From Cyanobacterium sp. T60_A2020_053 (GTDB lineage Bacteria > Cyanobacteriota > Cyanobacteriia > Cyanobacteriales > Cyanobacteriaceae), in assembly GCA_015272165.1 (NCBI GenBank), contig JACYMF010000057.1:1-64000 (forward strand): 64,000 nt of DNA. Direction: 5' to 3'. A program made the position numbers and the translations under genes. Each line of letters starts with the position of its first letter. Position 1 is the first letter of the stretch. Below, piece by piece: positions 56,217 to 64,000 of the stretch. The notes under the pieces were generated by a model. It ran no database searches. It saw only the letters and a list, made by a program, of their open reading frames with translations, and was not told where the DNA came from.

Positions 56217-57068
56217 TTAATTTTGCTTTTTATCTTCCGTTGGTTTTTTTACCTCGACTTTTTGTTTAAGAAAAGGCATTTGCGGATCAACTAAATCAAT
56301 ATAAATAATATCTTCTCTTTTCACCTGTTGAGTCAGAGGTTTCAGTGTTGCTAATACCGTTAACTGTTGAGAAAATTTAGACGTATAACCACCCAGATGC
56401 ACTTTACCTAAATCAGTAGTCAAAATAAGATTAGTAGGATTTTGCCAATTTATTTCAGTAATGGGTATAGATGATTGCCGAATTAAACTGTACATATTTT
56501 GCCAATAACTAAGATAAACCGAAGGAGTGCCAACTACTCGTAAAGTAGGCAATTTTTCTGGTTTTTTCTGTAAATCTTGATATAAATTTTTATCCATAAA
56601 AACCCCCTCTTCATTGAGAAAACCGACTAAATCCAGCGCCCTCCCCCCATTCTCTCTCTCTACCATGTCAAAAGCAAGGGCAACGGGTTTCGTTTCCGTA
56701 ATTCGCAGGGTTAAACGAGGGGGAAAAATATTTCTCACCACCGTCACATCTTTAATGGGATTATTTGCTGTTAAATTTTGAGCTAAATCATCCCCAGATA
56801 AAGTCAAAATCGGTTGAGGATATTTGAGGGGAATCAATTTGCGGACTTCCTCAGTGGATAAAAACTCATTACCCTGAATGTTAATTTGTTGCCCATCCTT
56901 AATCACCCATTCCGGCAAAGTAATCCACCAAAAAACCCCCACCGACAACCCAAAAATTCCCGTAAAACGCCAAAAGCTACTCCAAAAACGAGCAGATTTT
57001 TCCTTTTTTAACAAAAGGCGACGCTCTTTCGCTTCAGCCGGAGAGAGACGATGTTTAGTACCAGTCAT
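56217..57068 (-). CDS. ftsQ: Cell division protein FtsQ
   Basis: The 283-residue single-pass protein has an N-terminal cytoplasmic segment, a helix at about 34-52 (FWRFTGIFGLSVGVFWWI), a POTRA domain (INIQGNEFLSTEEVRKLIP, LTLRITETKPVALAF) and an FtsQ-type C-terminal part. FtsQ links cytoplasmic and periplasmic divisome proteins. In cyanobacteria it is often separate from ftsZ; here it follows clpX on the same strand with a repeat-filled 152-bp gap. Confidence 0.88.
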   Translation of the reverse strand: MTGTKHRLSPAEAKERRLLLKKEKSARFWSSFWRFTGIFGLSVGVFWWITLPEWVIKDGQQINIQGNEFLSTEEVRKLIPLKYPQPILTLSGDDLAQNLTANNPIKDVTVVRNIFPPRLTLRITETKPVALAFDMVERENGGRALDLVGFLNEEGVFMDKNLYQDLQKKPEKLPTLRVVGTPSVYLSYWQNMYSLIRQSSIPITEINWQNPTNLILTTDLGKVHLGGYTSKFSQQLTVLATLKPLTQQVKREDIIYIDLVDPQMPFLKQKVEVKKPTEDKKQN

Positions 57069-57094
57069 ATTTATTTCAGAAAGAGAGAAAGGGA

Positions 57095-57220
57095 AGTAAA
57101 AATTATGAATTATGAATTATGAATTATGAATTAATACGGGATGGGTGATAGGTAAAAATTTAATTATCAATTATCCATTGTCAATTATCAATTATCCATT
57201 GTCAATTATTCATTAATAAT
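57095..57220. repeat. Heptamer and decamer arrays between clpX and ftsQ
   Basis: Four TGAATTA-type heptamers (57107-57134) are followed by ATTGTCAATTATCCATTGTC-type alternating decamers (about 57160-57220). These fill the gap; no other feature is visible. Confidence 0.75.
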
Positions 57221-58543
57221 CTATGCTGATTCAGGAGTAGGTAAGGAAGATGGATGTAGTAATAACTCAGCAGTGCTACGTTTTTCCACCATTTCCTTAG
57301 TGATGCGACATTTGCGTAAATCCTGACGAGAAGGAATTTCATACATCACATCTAACATAACTTCTTCCACTATACCCCTCAGCGCCCTTGCCCCAGTTTT
57401 ACGGCGGTAAGCCTCCTGAGAAATCGCAGTAATAGCTTCCGGTTCAAATTCTAACACCACATTATCCATATCTAACAAAGTTTGATACTGTTTCACCAAA
57501 GCATTACGAGGCTGAGTTAAAATCGCCGTTAAAGCCTCTTCCGTCAAAGAATCCAACACCGCCACCACTGGTAAACGCCCTGCAAACTCAGGAATTAAAC
57601 CAAAACGCACCAAGTCATCGGTTTGTAACTGGCGCGCTGCCGCCGCAATTCTTTCCTCTTTGGTTTTATTCTCGTCGGGAATTTCAAACCCTAGCACCTT
57701 TTTATTGCTATTTTGCTCAATAATCTTTTCTAAACCGCTAAATGCACCACCACAAATAAATAAAATATTGCTGGTGTCAATGGTAATACAATCTTGATAG
57801 GGGTGTTTTCTGCCACCTTGGGGCGGTACATTAGCTACAGTACCTTCTAACATTTTTAATAACGCTTGTTGTACCCCTTCCCCAGAAACATCCCTAGTGA
57901 TAGAAGGGTTTTCACTTTTACGGGCAATTTTATCGATTTCATCAATGTAAATGATACCCCGTTGAGCTTGTTCCACGTTCAAATCGGCTACTTGTAGTAA
58001 TCGCAGCAAAATATTTTCCACGTCTTCCCCCACATAACCAGCTTCAGTTAAAGTGGTAGCATCGGCAATGGCAAAAGGCACATCGAGAATTTTTGCTAAA
58101 GTTTGGGCTAATAAAGTTTTACCCGATCCCGTGGGCCCAATTAACAAAATATTTGATTTTTGTAACTCGATGTCATCAGCGCCCTTCCCCTGATTTTCTT
58201 TCACACTGAGACGCTTATAGTGATTGTAAACTGCCACCGATAAGACTTTTTTCGCCTCATCCTGTCCAATGACATAATCATCTAAAGAGGCTTTAATTTC
58301 CTTCGGTTTAGGTAAATTGCTGAGGATGAGGGGCGCTGGTTTGCCACCAGCATTAGGTTTGGTGGCTTGTTTTGGGGAAGGATGACTCTTGTCATGGGAG
58401 TATAACTCCTCCTCCAAAATTTCGTTACACAATTCCACACACTCATCACAGATATAAACCCCAGGTCCGGCAATTAATTTGCGCACCTGTTCTTGAGATT
58501 TACCACAAAATGAGCATTTTAGATGAGAGTCGTATTTAGACAT
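57221..58543 (-). CDS. clpX: ATP-dependent Clp protease ATP-binding subunit ClpX
   Basis: The 440-residue AAA+ unfoldase has the N-terminal zinc-binding domain with C10, C13 (CSFC), C32 and C35 (CDEC), then Walker A GPTGSGKT (about 137-144), Walker [11 protein letters not shown], the sensor 2 region [10 protein letters not shown], and a ClpP-contact IGF-like loop region. It feeds substrates to ClpP. A 66-bp gap separates it from clpP upstream on the same strand, a conserved operon. Confidence 0.97.
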   Translation of the reverse strand: MSKYDSHLKCSFCGKSQEQVRKLIAGPGVYICDECVELCNEILEEELYSHDKSHPSPKQATKPNAGGKPAPLILSNLPKPKEIKASLDDYVIGQDEAKKVLSVAVYNHYKRLSVKENQGKGADDIELQKSNILLIGPTGSGKTLLAQTLAKILDVPFAIADATTLTEAGYVGEDVENILLRLLQVADLNVEQAQRGIIYIDEIDKIARKSENPSITRDVSGEGVQQALLKMLEGTVANVPPQGGRKHPYQDCITIDTSNILFICGGAFSGLEKIIEQNSNKKVLGFEIPDENKTKEERIAAAARQLQTDDLVRFGLIPEFAGRLPVVAVLDSLTEEALTAILTQPRNALVKQYQTLLDMDNVVLEFEPEAITAISQEAYRRKTGARALRGIVEEVMLDVMYEIPSRQDLRKCRITKEMVEKRSTAELLLHPSSLPTPESA

Positions 58544-58608
58544 AAAACTTCTTTGACGTTAACAGTGAAAATGAACAAAAAACGGTGGAGGGCGCACTCC
58601 CCCCGAAA

Positions 58609-59331
58609 CTAATTAAAAGCATCTGATAAATCAATATCTTTACGATTGATAGGCAAATTAACCCCTTCTCTGACGATTACATCATCAATAATTCCATATT
58701 CTTTTCCTTCCACCGAAGACATATAAAAATCCCTTTCCGTATCAGCACTAATACGCTCAAAAGGTTGCCCCGTATGGTGAGTTAAAATTTCATTAAGTCT
58801 TTGTTTAATGTAGAGAATTTCCTTGGCTTGAATTTCAATATCACTGGCTTGACCTTGCGCACCCCCTAAGGGTTGATGAATCATAATGCGAGAATTGGGT
58901 AAACCTAACCGCTTACCTTTAGCGCCCCCCGCCAATAAAAAAGCGCCCATACTAGCGGCAATACCGTAGCAAATGGTGGAAACATCTGGTTCAATTTGTT
59001 GCATAGTGTCATAAATAGCTAAACCAGAATAAACAGAACCACCGGGAGAGTTGATGTAAATATAAATATCTTTTTTGGGGTCATCGGCTTCTAAATATAA
59101 TAGTTGCGCCACCACTGAATCTGCTAATTTATCATCAATAGCAGTACCCAGAAAAATAATTCTCTCCCTGAGCAGACGAGAATAAACATCAAATACTTTT
59201 TCACCCGTGCCTGATGATTCTACAACCATCGGTACTCCAGTATTATTAACGATATTTTCTGTTCTTATGGAGTTAATTTGGGCGTTGGTAATATTTTGAA
59301 TGTCTAAAGACGTTAGTTGGGATTCTAGCAT
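58609..59331 (-). CDS. clpP: ATP-dependent Clp protease proteolytic subunit
   Basis: A 240-residue ClpP with catalytic S127 ([11 protein letters not shown]), H152 ([10 protein letters not shown]) and D201 ([10 protein letters not shown]). The N-terminal 35 residues exceed most ClpPs, as in the clpX-linked cyanobacterial paralogue. A good TATAAT-type -10 (minus strand, 59372-59377) lies about 40 bases upstream of the start. First gene of the clpP-clpX pair. Confidence 0.97.
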   Translation of the reverse strand: MLESQLTSLDIQNITNAQINSIRTENIVNNTGVPMVVESSGTGEKVFDVYSRLLRERIIFLGTAIDDKLADSVVAQLLYLEADDPKKDIYIYINSPGGSVYSGLAIYDTMQQIEPDVSTICYGIAASMGAFLLAGGAKGKRLGLPNSRIMIHQPLGGAQGQASDIEIQAKEILYIKQRLNEILTHHTGQPFERISADTERDFYMSSVEGKEYGIIDDVIVREGVNLPINRKDIDLSDAFN

Positions 59332-59470
59332 AGCTGTTTGACGTTTATGGTAAAAGCTCTTACAACTTCATATTATACTACCTTACGGATAATGGATAAT
59401 TGATAATTGATAATGGATAATTGACAATGAATAATAATTTGAAAGGGAAAGGGGCAAAGGAAATTATTAT
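59332..59470. repeat. Decamer repeats upstream of clpP
   Basis: The clpP -10 box (59372-59377) is followed by alternating TAATTGATAATGGATAATTG-type decamer repeats (about 59390-59430) and AAAGGGGCAAAGG. Beyond this lies the R5 element at 59471-59670. Confidence 0.6.
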
Positions 59471-59670
59471 CTGATGTTACGCAAAATATAGAATTAATTG
59501 TTGGTGTCAGGTGTCGGGTGTCAGGTATTAGGTTAAAGAATTGACAAGAAACTTATGTTTATTGATCTTTTTGTTGTACAAGAGTCTATGGAGGGAAGGG
59601 TTTTAAACCTGAAACCTGCTACCTGCTACCTGAAACCTCCCTTAACATTTGAATCAGTGCGTAACGTCAG
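59471..59670. mobile_element. R5 MITE-like element containing inverted heptamer arrays
   Basis: CTGATGTTACGCA on the left matches inverted TGCGTAACGTCAG on the right. Inside, a GGTGTCAGGTGTCGGGTGTC array (59505-59530) faces an inverted CCTGAAACCTGCTACCTGC array (59610-59635), so the whole can fold into a long hairpin. No protein is encoded. Confidence 0.75.
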
Positions 59671-59706
59671 TTATTATTTCATAATTCATAATCTGCTTTT
59701 TTCATT

Positions 59707-59901
59707 TTATCTGAGAAGGCGAGGACGAGTTAGACTAAAAATTAAGCCGATTGTACCGCCAATTAAACCAATTCCTAGCCACAGGGCAAAAGAATAACCT
59801 TTACTATCAGCTACAACGGCGGTTAATAAGCCGATGAGACAATGTAATAACATCAAAGAAAAAACTAGGCTGGGTTCAGGATTGGTAATAATTTCTTGCA
59901 T
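59707..59901 (-). CDS. Small two-helix membrane protein, unknown
   Basis: A 64-residue protein with two hydrophobic helices (about 12-30 and 38-57) joined by a short polar turn (DSKGYS), with glycine-rich GIGLIGGTIGLIF in the second and a basic end (TRPRLLR). I do not recognise it. The regular membrane pattern and ATG start favour a real gene, but evidence is limited. Confidence 0.55.
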   Translation of the reverse strand: MQEIITNPEPSLVFSLMLLHCLIGLLTAVVADSKGYSFALWLGIGLIGGTIGLIFSLTRPRLLR

Positions 59902-60432
59902 AGTAGTTGATAATTATTGAATATAGCTTTATTTTATAAAGATTCGGGCTTTTGATATTAAACCGTGAGATGATAAACTTTACGATTAGGGGTTGCTGAA
60001 AAAGTATTTTGGTGAGGAAAGGTGTCAGGTTTCGGGAGTCAGGTTTCAGGTGAAATGCTTATGAATTAAAGACTGTAGCCAAATGGTTAGTTTTCATAGA
60101 CTACTATTTTACATCAATAATTTTTGATTAGGTTATATCAAGTTCGGATAATCTGTTCCAAATAGATTTTCTCTTCGCACTTTACCCACCGTGTAATGAA
60201 TTACACGGAACCAACGGTATTACGTTCAATAAATTGAACTAAGATTGGTTTAATTTATTTATAAGTGATCGCGCAGCGGCAGCCTTCGGCTGATCAAACG
60301 AACTTGATATTAGACAAAAAAGATTTAGCACTTTTTTGATTTCATCGTACTTAAAACCTTTATTTAAGAAGGGTTTTGATTCATTCAGCGGTCTTTAATT
60401 GTTCATTATCAATTGTCCATTGTCCCCAAAAT
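59902..60432. repeat. Nested repeats: R2 inserted in R3
   Basis: No gene is visible. An R3 element begins at 59987 (TAGGGGTTGCTGAAAAAGT), has the same interior as the full-length copy at 8117-8383, and is interrupted at 60135 by a complete R2 element (to 60310). R3-type sequence then resumes (CACTTTTTTG near 60330). ATTGTCCATTGTCC-type decamers precede the next start codon. Confidence 0.75.
60135..60310. mobile_element. R2 MITE, 176 bp, complete
   Basis: Perfect 12-bp terminal inverted repeats ATATCAAGTTCG / CGAACTTGATAT. Inside are a 20-bp palindrome CCGTGTAATGAATTACACGG (60188-60207) and the palindrome TTCAATAAATTGAA (about 60224-60237). A further GATCGCGCAGCGGCAGCC-type stretch with inverted partner CGGCTGATC near the right end makes this copy longer than the one at 63194. 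It splits an R3 element. Flanking bases allow either a TA or a TTA target duplication. Confidence 0.85.
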
Positions 60433-61323
60433 ATGTTTTTACCTCCTCCTTTACAACCCGGTGCCAAATTAAAAGCCATAGCGCCCTCCGGCACATTAAG
60501 AGATAAAGAGTTAGCCAAATTTGAACAGGGCTTGGCAGTGTGGAGACAACAAGGCTATCAAGTGGATGTGGATAGTAGTTTTCAGGCTCAAAAAGGTTAT
60601 TTAGCAGGAGATGATGAGGTAAGGCGAAGGGCGCTGAAAGAGGCTTGGCATAATCCTGATTATCAGGGTATTTTGTGCATTCGTGGTGGTTATGGTAGCG
60701 CCCGTCTCCTCGAAAATTGGCGTTGGGAAAATACGAACACCCCAAAATGGTTGCTCGGATTTTCCGATGTCACCAGTCTATTATGGAGTTTGGCATCTGA
60801 AAATATTATTTCTCTCCATGGGCCGGTTTTAACTACCATTGCCCAAGAATCGGAAGCCTCTTTAAATCGTCTTTTTAGCTACCTAAAAGGGGAAAGTTTA
60901 CCCCCCCTCCAAGGCACGGGGACGGGCGCTGGGAAAGCGCAAGGAAGGCTTTTGGTAGGTAATTTAACGGTGGCTACCCATATCCTCGGCTCATGGTTTT
61001 GTCCGAATTTTGACGGGGTAATTTTAGCGTTAGAAGATGTGCAGGAAGCGCCTTATAAAATTGATCGGATGTTGACTCAGTGGCGTTTAATGGGCATTCT
61101 CACCCAAGTGAAAGGCATTGCGCTGGGGCGCTTTAGCGGTTGTCAAGCGCCCGACGGTATTCCTAGCTTAACGGTGGAGCAAGTGTTACAAGATCGTTTG
61201 GGGGATTTAAACATTCCTATTATTACTGATTTACCTTTTGGTCATGATGGGGTTAATTTTTGTTTGCCGGTGGGGGCGCTGGTGGAAATTGACGGCGATA
61301 ATGGTTTATTATCTTTTCTTTAA
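60433..61323 (+). CDS. LD-carboxypeptidase (peptidase family S66)
   Basis: From the ATG of MFLPPPLQPGAKLKAIAPSG the protein has 296 residues. The catalytic serine lies in RGGYGSARLLENW, the glutamate in LALEDVQEAPYKIDRML, and the histidine in LPFGHDGVNFCLPVG. LD-carboxypeptidases trim tetrapeptides in murein recycling. The 19 codons upstream in the same frame are translated repeat DNA and were excluded. Followed by the Ycf23-like gene after 44 bp on the same strand. Confidence 0.92.
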   Translation: MFLPPPLQPGAKLKAIAPSGTLRDKELAKFEQGLAVWRQQGYQVDVDSSFQAQKGYLAGDDEVRRRALKEAWHNPDYQGILCIRGGYGSARLLENWRWENTNTPKWLLGFSDVTSLLWSLASENIISLHGPVLTTIAQESEASLNRLFSYLKGESLPPLQGTGTGAGKAQGRLLVGNLTVATHILGSWFCPNFDGVILALEDVQEAPYKIDRMLTQWRLMGILTQVKGIALGRFSGCQAPDGIPSLTVEQVLQDRLGDLNIPIITDLPFGHDGVNFCLPVGALVEIDGDNGLLSFL

Positions 61324-61367
61324 ATGTTATGATGTGTTCTTTAAACAACAACATTTAACAGTTAGTT

Positions 61368-62117
61368 ATGAGTATTGAGAGAGTAAGAGAAGCCATGGCG
61401 CAAGGTCGGGCATTAAAAGTAATTAGTGGCTTAAATAATTTTGATTTTGCGAATGTGATGGCAGTATGTCGTGCGGCTGAAATGGGGGGCGCTACTTTTG
61501 TTGATATTGGCGCTAATGCCGAGTTAATTAAAGCGGTTAAGTCTGCTATTAGTTTACCTGTGTGTGTTTCTGCTGTTGAACCTCAGTTATTAGTTATGGC
61601 TGTGGCGGAGGGCGCTGATTTGGTGGAAATCGGTAATTTTGACAGTTTCTATGCTCAAGGAATTAATTTCACGGCGGAAGATGTCTTATCTTTAACTCGT
61701 CAAACTCGTGAGTTATTACCCGAAATTACTTTATCTGTCACTGTACCTCATACGTTACCTTTGGATCAACAAGCTGATTTAGCTCAAAAATTAGTGGCGG
61801 AGGGCGCTGATATAATCCAAACGGAAGGTGGCACAAGTTCTCAGCCTAATCATAGCGGAGTTTTGGGCTTAATTGAAAAAGCATCTCCTACCTTAGCCGC
61901 AGCGCACGTCATCTCAGCAGTGGTAGATGTGCCTGTATTATGTGCTTCTGGTTTATCTGATGTTACTGTGCCAATGGCTATTGCTTCTGGTGCTTCTGGA
62001 GTGGGTGTTGGTTCTGCCATCAATAAACTTAATGATCCCGTTGCCATGATTGCCGTCGTGCGCCGTTTGGTTGAATGTCTTTATGCTACGGAATCTCGTT
62101 TTTCTTTAACTCGTTAA
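61368..62117 (+). CDS. Ycf23-like DUF561 protein (TIM-barrel)
   Basis: The 249-residue protein has the strand-helix rhythm of a TIM barrel: ALKVISGLNNFDFANVMAV, ATFVDIGANAELIKAV, LPVCVSAVEPQLLVMAV, GADIIQTEGGTSSQPNHSGV and VPVLCASGLSDVTVPMA, GASGVGVGSAINKL. That matches the DUF561/Ycf23 family encoded in red algal plastids and cyanobacteria. Function unknown; residues of the phosphate-binding end are conserved. Probably co-transcribed with the LD-carboxypeptidase gene. An intrinsic terminator follows at 62179-62209. Confidence 0.9.
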   Translation: MSIERVREAMAQGRALKVISGLNNFDFANVMAVCRAAEMGGATFVDIGANAELIKAVKSAISLPVCVSAVEPQLLVMAVAEGADLVEIGNFDSFYAQGINFTAEDVLSLTRQTRELLPEITLSVTVPHTLPLDQQADLAQKLVAEGADIIQTEGGTSSQPNHSGVLGLIEKASPTLAAAHVISAVVDVPVLCASGLSDVTVPMAIASGASGVGVGSAINKLNDPVAMIAVVRRLVECLYATESRFSLTR

Positions 62118-62118
62118 T

Positions 62119-62237
62119 TAGGGCTTCGTCAAAAGGGTAAAAGTAATAATTTTATTGACTACTTAGAATGTAATATGAGGGTTGAACATTGTTCAACCCC
62201 TATTTTTTTGACACCACTTTTTCAGGAAACTCCACTA
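62119..62237. repeat. Degenerate R3-like element after Ycf23-like gene
   Basis: TAGGGCTTCGTCAAAAGGG begins one base after the stop codon; the inverted right end reads TAGTGGAGTTTCCTGAAAAAG. The interior contains the terminator hairpin at 62179-62199. The ends are diverged from the R3 consensus, so the assignment is tentative. Confidence 0.5.
62179..62209 (+). terminator. Intrinsic terminator after Ycf23-like gene
   Basis: GGGTTGAAC (62179-62187) pairs perfectly with GTTCAACCC (62191-62199) around ATT, followed by a run of seven T (62203-62209). It is the clearest rho-independent terminator in the window and lies 62 bases after the stop codon. Confidence 0.85.
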
Positions 62238-62418
62238 TTATGAGAAAACTAACTCAAGAAGTGACATTTTTAAGATAAAATAATATAAAGTGCAGAAAGT
62301 TATGTAAATCACTGCCATAAATATCGAATATATCTAACAACTTTCAGTAATTTCGATCAAACTGATTTTTCTAGCTACATTCAGAAAATTATTGACCACC
62401 TAATCTCTTTAGCTCATA

Positions 62419-63183
62419 ATGCCCCAAGTTATTGTTATTGTTAATGCTCAAGTTAAAGACGGAAAAATTTGTGCCACAGCGCCCGTCACCGCTAAAATGA
62501 CATTAGCCTTAATGAAGGGCATTAGGAATACTGAACCGGAAGCAGACATCAAAATTATCAGTGGTGCAGATTTGTGGTCAAAATCGATACATTTACCCAC
62601 CCCTAGTGCAGATGTTAGATACTGCCCTTTAACCATTAAACTACCGGACTGGTTCAAGTTTAAAGCAAGTCAAGTTTATAAGGCTTGTTGTGAGGTAGAT
62701 CAGCGCCGAAACTGGGTTAAAGAGAATTTTGGTTATCGCACCAGTAAAGAAAATAGTTTTTTAGGGGATTTATGGTTGCCGATTATTGCCACAACCAAAG
62801 GGATAGTTTATGGAGAAGTAATTGGTGAAGGAGAAATTCCCAATTCTTATCAACAGCCTGTGGATTTTCCTGATAGTTGGCGACAACCTCTCTATCGTCT
62901 TGGTTATAGTCTATTGGAATCTATTGATGCCCCCCCGTCAGTATATTTGTTACAGTTCAAAATGTTAGACAAGGACATTATTTTTGACCGTCTCTGGCCT
63001 TTTCCTGCCACTCCAGCTATCGCTTCCATCGGTATTCAAGAGCCTGATTTGTTTACCTGTCATTGGCATTGTCTTACAAATCAACCTTTTTTTGATATTA
63101 AAATTTTTCCCCAATCTTTGTCAAATGCCCTCACCCTTAACCCCTCTCCCACAGGAGAGGGGAATATGTCTATATCAAATTAA
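62419..63183 (+). CDS. Conserved cyanobacterial protein of unknown function with repeat-derived C-terminus
   Basis: The 254-residue protein starts MPQVIVIVNAQVKDGKI and contains a long aromatic-rich region (LPDWFKFKASQVYKACCEVD, FPDSWRQPLYRLGYSLLESI). I do not recognise a family. No signal peptide or helix is visible; it is probably soluble. Its last 18 residues (ALTLNPSPTGEGNMSISN) are a translation of an R6 hairpin element at 63127-63164, so the natural C-terminus was replaced or extended by a repeat. Confidence 0.65.
   Translation: MPQVIVIVNAQVKDGKICATAPVTAKMTLALMKGIRNTEPEADIKIISGADLWSKSIHLPTPSADVRYCPLTIKLPDWFKFKASQVYKACCEVDQRRNWVKENFGYRTSKENSFLGDLWLPIIATTKGIVYGEVIGEGEIPNSYQQPVDFPDSWRQPLYRLGYSLLESIDAPPSVYLLQFKMLDKDIIFDRLWPFPATPAIASIGIQEPDLFTCHWHCLTNQPFFDIKIFPQSLSNALTLNPSPTGEGNMSISN
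63127..63164. repeat. R6 hairpin inside a coding region
   Basis: GCCCTCACCCTTAACCCCTC and TCCCACAGGAGAGGGG form an R6 copy that is read as NALTLNPSPTGEG at the end of the preceding protein. It is uninterrupted, unlike the two copies split by R1. Confidence 0.8.
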
Positions 63184-63193
63184 TTTCGATCTA

Positions 63194-63345
63194 ATATCAA
63201 GTTCGGATAATTAGTTATAGAAGATTATATCTTCGCAATTTACCCACCGTGTAATAAATTACACGGAACCAGTAGTATTCCGTTCAATAAATTGAACTAA
63301 GATCATAATATTACTAATTTCTAAGTAGTCAAGCGAACTTGATAT
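63194..63345. mobile_element. R2 MITE, 152 bp, complete
   Basis: Ends ATATCAAGTTCG / CGAACTTGATAT are perfect inverted repeats. Both internal palindromes are present: the 20-bp one (one base diverged, CCGTGTAATAAATTACACGG) and TTCAATAAATTGAA. It lies between the unknown gene and the R3 block next to psb32. Confidence 0.85.
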
Positions 63346-63349
63346 TAAA

Positions 63350-63443
63350 AGACAAGATTACAGATGCGACACGATGGTAGTAAAACCTCATAATTGTCCA
63401 TTGTCCATTTGCCCTCACCAAAATACTTTTTCAGCAACACCTA
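63350..63443. repeat. R3 element abutting psb32
   Basis: GACAAGATTACAGATGCGAC and TAGTAAAACCTCATAATTGT lead to TTTGCCCTCACC and the R3 end (TAGGTGTTGCTGAAAAAGT on the minus strand, 63443-63425). The terminal TAG of R3 is itself the psb32 stop codon. Confidence 0.8.
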
Positions 63444-64000
63444 ACTACCCGGAAACCCTACATACCAAAAATAAGTAACCATGGGGATAATCGTGGCAAG
63501 GGCAACAATTACCACCACCCAAATAGTAGCGATACCGTCATCGGTTTCCTCTGCACTGGAAAAGGTACTATCAATATTTAACTCTTCAGCTACGGGGGGA
63601 CCGGGGTCTTCTTGTCCTGCTAAAATAGCACTAAGACGGGCGCTGGCATCTACTAAGGCTTGATTATATAATTGGTCTTTGAGAGGAAAACCAATGGTTT
63701 CTTTGATGATACTCTCGTTAATTTCAGGGTTAATCAAAGTTTGTAAAGTTTCCCCTGTGCGAAGGGCGCTACGATTAGTTAAGGTATCTAATACTAATAG
63801 GGCTTGATTTGCTTGGGTGGAGGGCGCTTCATACCAAGTCGAAAATACCTCATCTGCGAAAGAATCAATGGTAGCACCATAATCAAGGCGACGAATAGTT
63901 AAAATTCTTAACTCATTCCCTGTCTTCTCAGCAATATCCCTTAAACTGCTTTCCAGTTTTAATTCTGTCGCCCGACTGAGGGTATCGGCTTCATCGACTA
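63441..64000 (-). CDS. psb32: Psb32 / TLP18.3-type TPM-domain protein (partial, 5' end outside window)
   Basis: The visible 186 residues start inside the protein at VDEADTLSRATELKLESS and continue with LRILTIRRLDYGATIDSFAD, YNQALVDASARLSAILAGQE, EDPGPPVAEEL and a C-terminal transmembrane helix (IWVVVIVALATIIPMVTYFWY). This is the TPM-domain protein Psb32 that protects photosystem II and speeds its repair; it faces the lumen with a C-terminal anchor. The signal peptide and start lie beyond 64000. The stop codon TAG is contributed by the R3 repeat end. Confidence 0.9.
   Translation of the reverse strand, partial: VDEADTLSRATELKLESSLRDIAEKTGNELRILTIRRLDYGATIDSFADEVFSTWYEAPSTQANQALLVLDTLTNRSALRTGETLQTLINPEINESIIKETIGFPLKDQLYNQALVDASARLSAILAGQEDPGPPVAEELNIDSTFSSAEETDDGIATIWVVVIVALATIIPMVTYFWYVGFPGS

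Noticed and set aside
60376-60432. Upstream ATG extending the LD-carboxypeptidase by 19 residues
   Set aside because: The extra codons are decamer repeat DNA (ATTATCAATTGTCCATTGTC) and the family starts at MFLPPPLQPG.

Overview
This window comes from the chromosome of a cyanobacterium. It carries light-independent protochlorophyllide reductase genes (chlL, chlN), an intact kaiABC clock cluster, ndhL with its DUF3007 neighbour, Psb32, a Ycf23-type protein, ferredoxin-sulfite reductase and a glycogen branching enzyme. The DNA is AT-rich. The usual cyanobacterial HIP1 octamer (GCGATCGC) is nearly absent: I found one clear copy, near 29468. A different non-palindromic heptamer, GGGCGCT/AGCGCCC, occurs about 100 times by eye. 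This, with the gene content, suggests a low-GC unicellular lineage (Cyanobacterium/Geminocystis-like), but that placement is inference.

Layout. 1-10 kb: an OvoA-like iron enzyme, a universal stress protein, a truncated bile-acid/Na+ symporter, glgB, a stand-alone EF-G with the two redox cysteines known from Synechocystis, an orphan solute-binding protein and rimM. 10-16 kb: sir with an odd C-terminal tail, lepB, scpA, a xisH/xisI pair, a DUF1980/TIGR03943 protein. 16-20 kb: chlL, two DUF5331 genes, chlN. 20-30 kb: oligopeptide-type ABC ATPase, HtrA protease, zinc-ribbon/FHA protein, DUF3782 nuclease-like protein, ruvX and methyltransferase, DUF3007-ndhL-smpB-spx-like-accA. 30-38.4 kb: one run of minus-strand genes encoding a vWA membrane protein, two small DUF proteins, a tubulin-like GTPase, a MotA/ZorA-like channel, a MotB/ZorB-like stator and a VapBC toxin-antitoxin pair. 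38.6-48.6 kb: MsbA-type ABC exporter, recJ, kaiC-kaiB-kaiA, AI-2E and DUF389 membrane proteins, yidD. 48.7-64 kb: DUF1517, SRPBCC and LptA-like proteins, nusB, tRNA-Leu(GAG) beside an adhesin remnant, argC, an NFACT protein, a coiled-coil nuclease-like protein, ftsQ-clpX-clpP, LD-carboxypeptidase, Ycf23-like protein, an unknown protein and partial psb32.

Most intergenic space is filled by small repeats. I distinguish several families. R1 is a 215-bp MITE with 9-bp target duplications, found twice, each time inserted at the same point of an R6 hairpin. R2 has ATATCAAGTTCG ends and two internal palindromes. R3 has TAGG-N-GTTGCTGAAAAAG ends and often begins 0-1 nt after a stop codon. R4 has TTACAGC ends, R5 has CTGACGTTACGCA ends, R6 is a C-rich hairpin, R7 has GTAGGTTGGGTT ends. 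Heptanucleotide tandem arrays (STRR type) are scattered among them.

The best candidates for something undescribed are the vWA-tubulin-MotAB locus (resembling the ZorAB core of Zorya defence but with a tubulin-like partner), the HIP-like GGGCGCT motif, the repeat-into-repeat insertion specificity of R1, and the placement of R3 at stop codons. All functional statements rest on reading the translated sequence; no database search was run.
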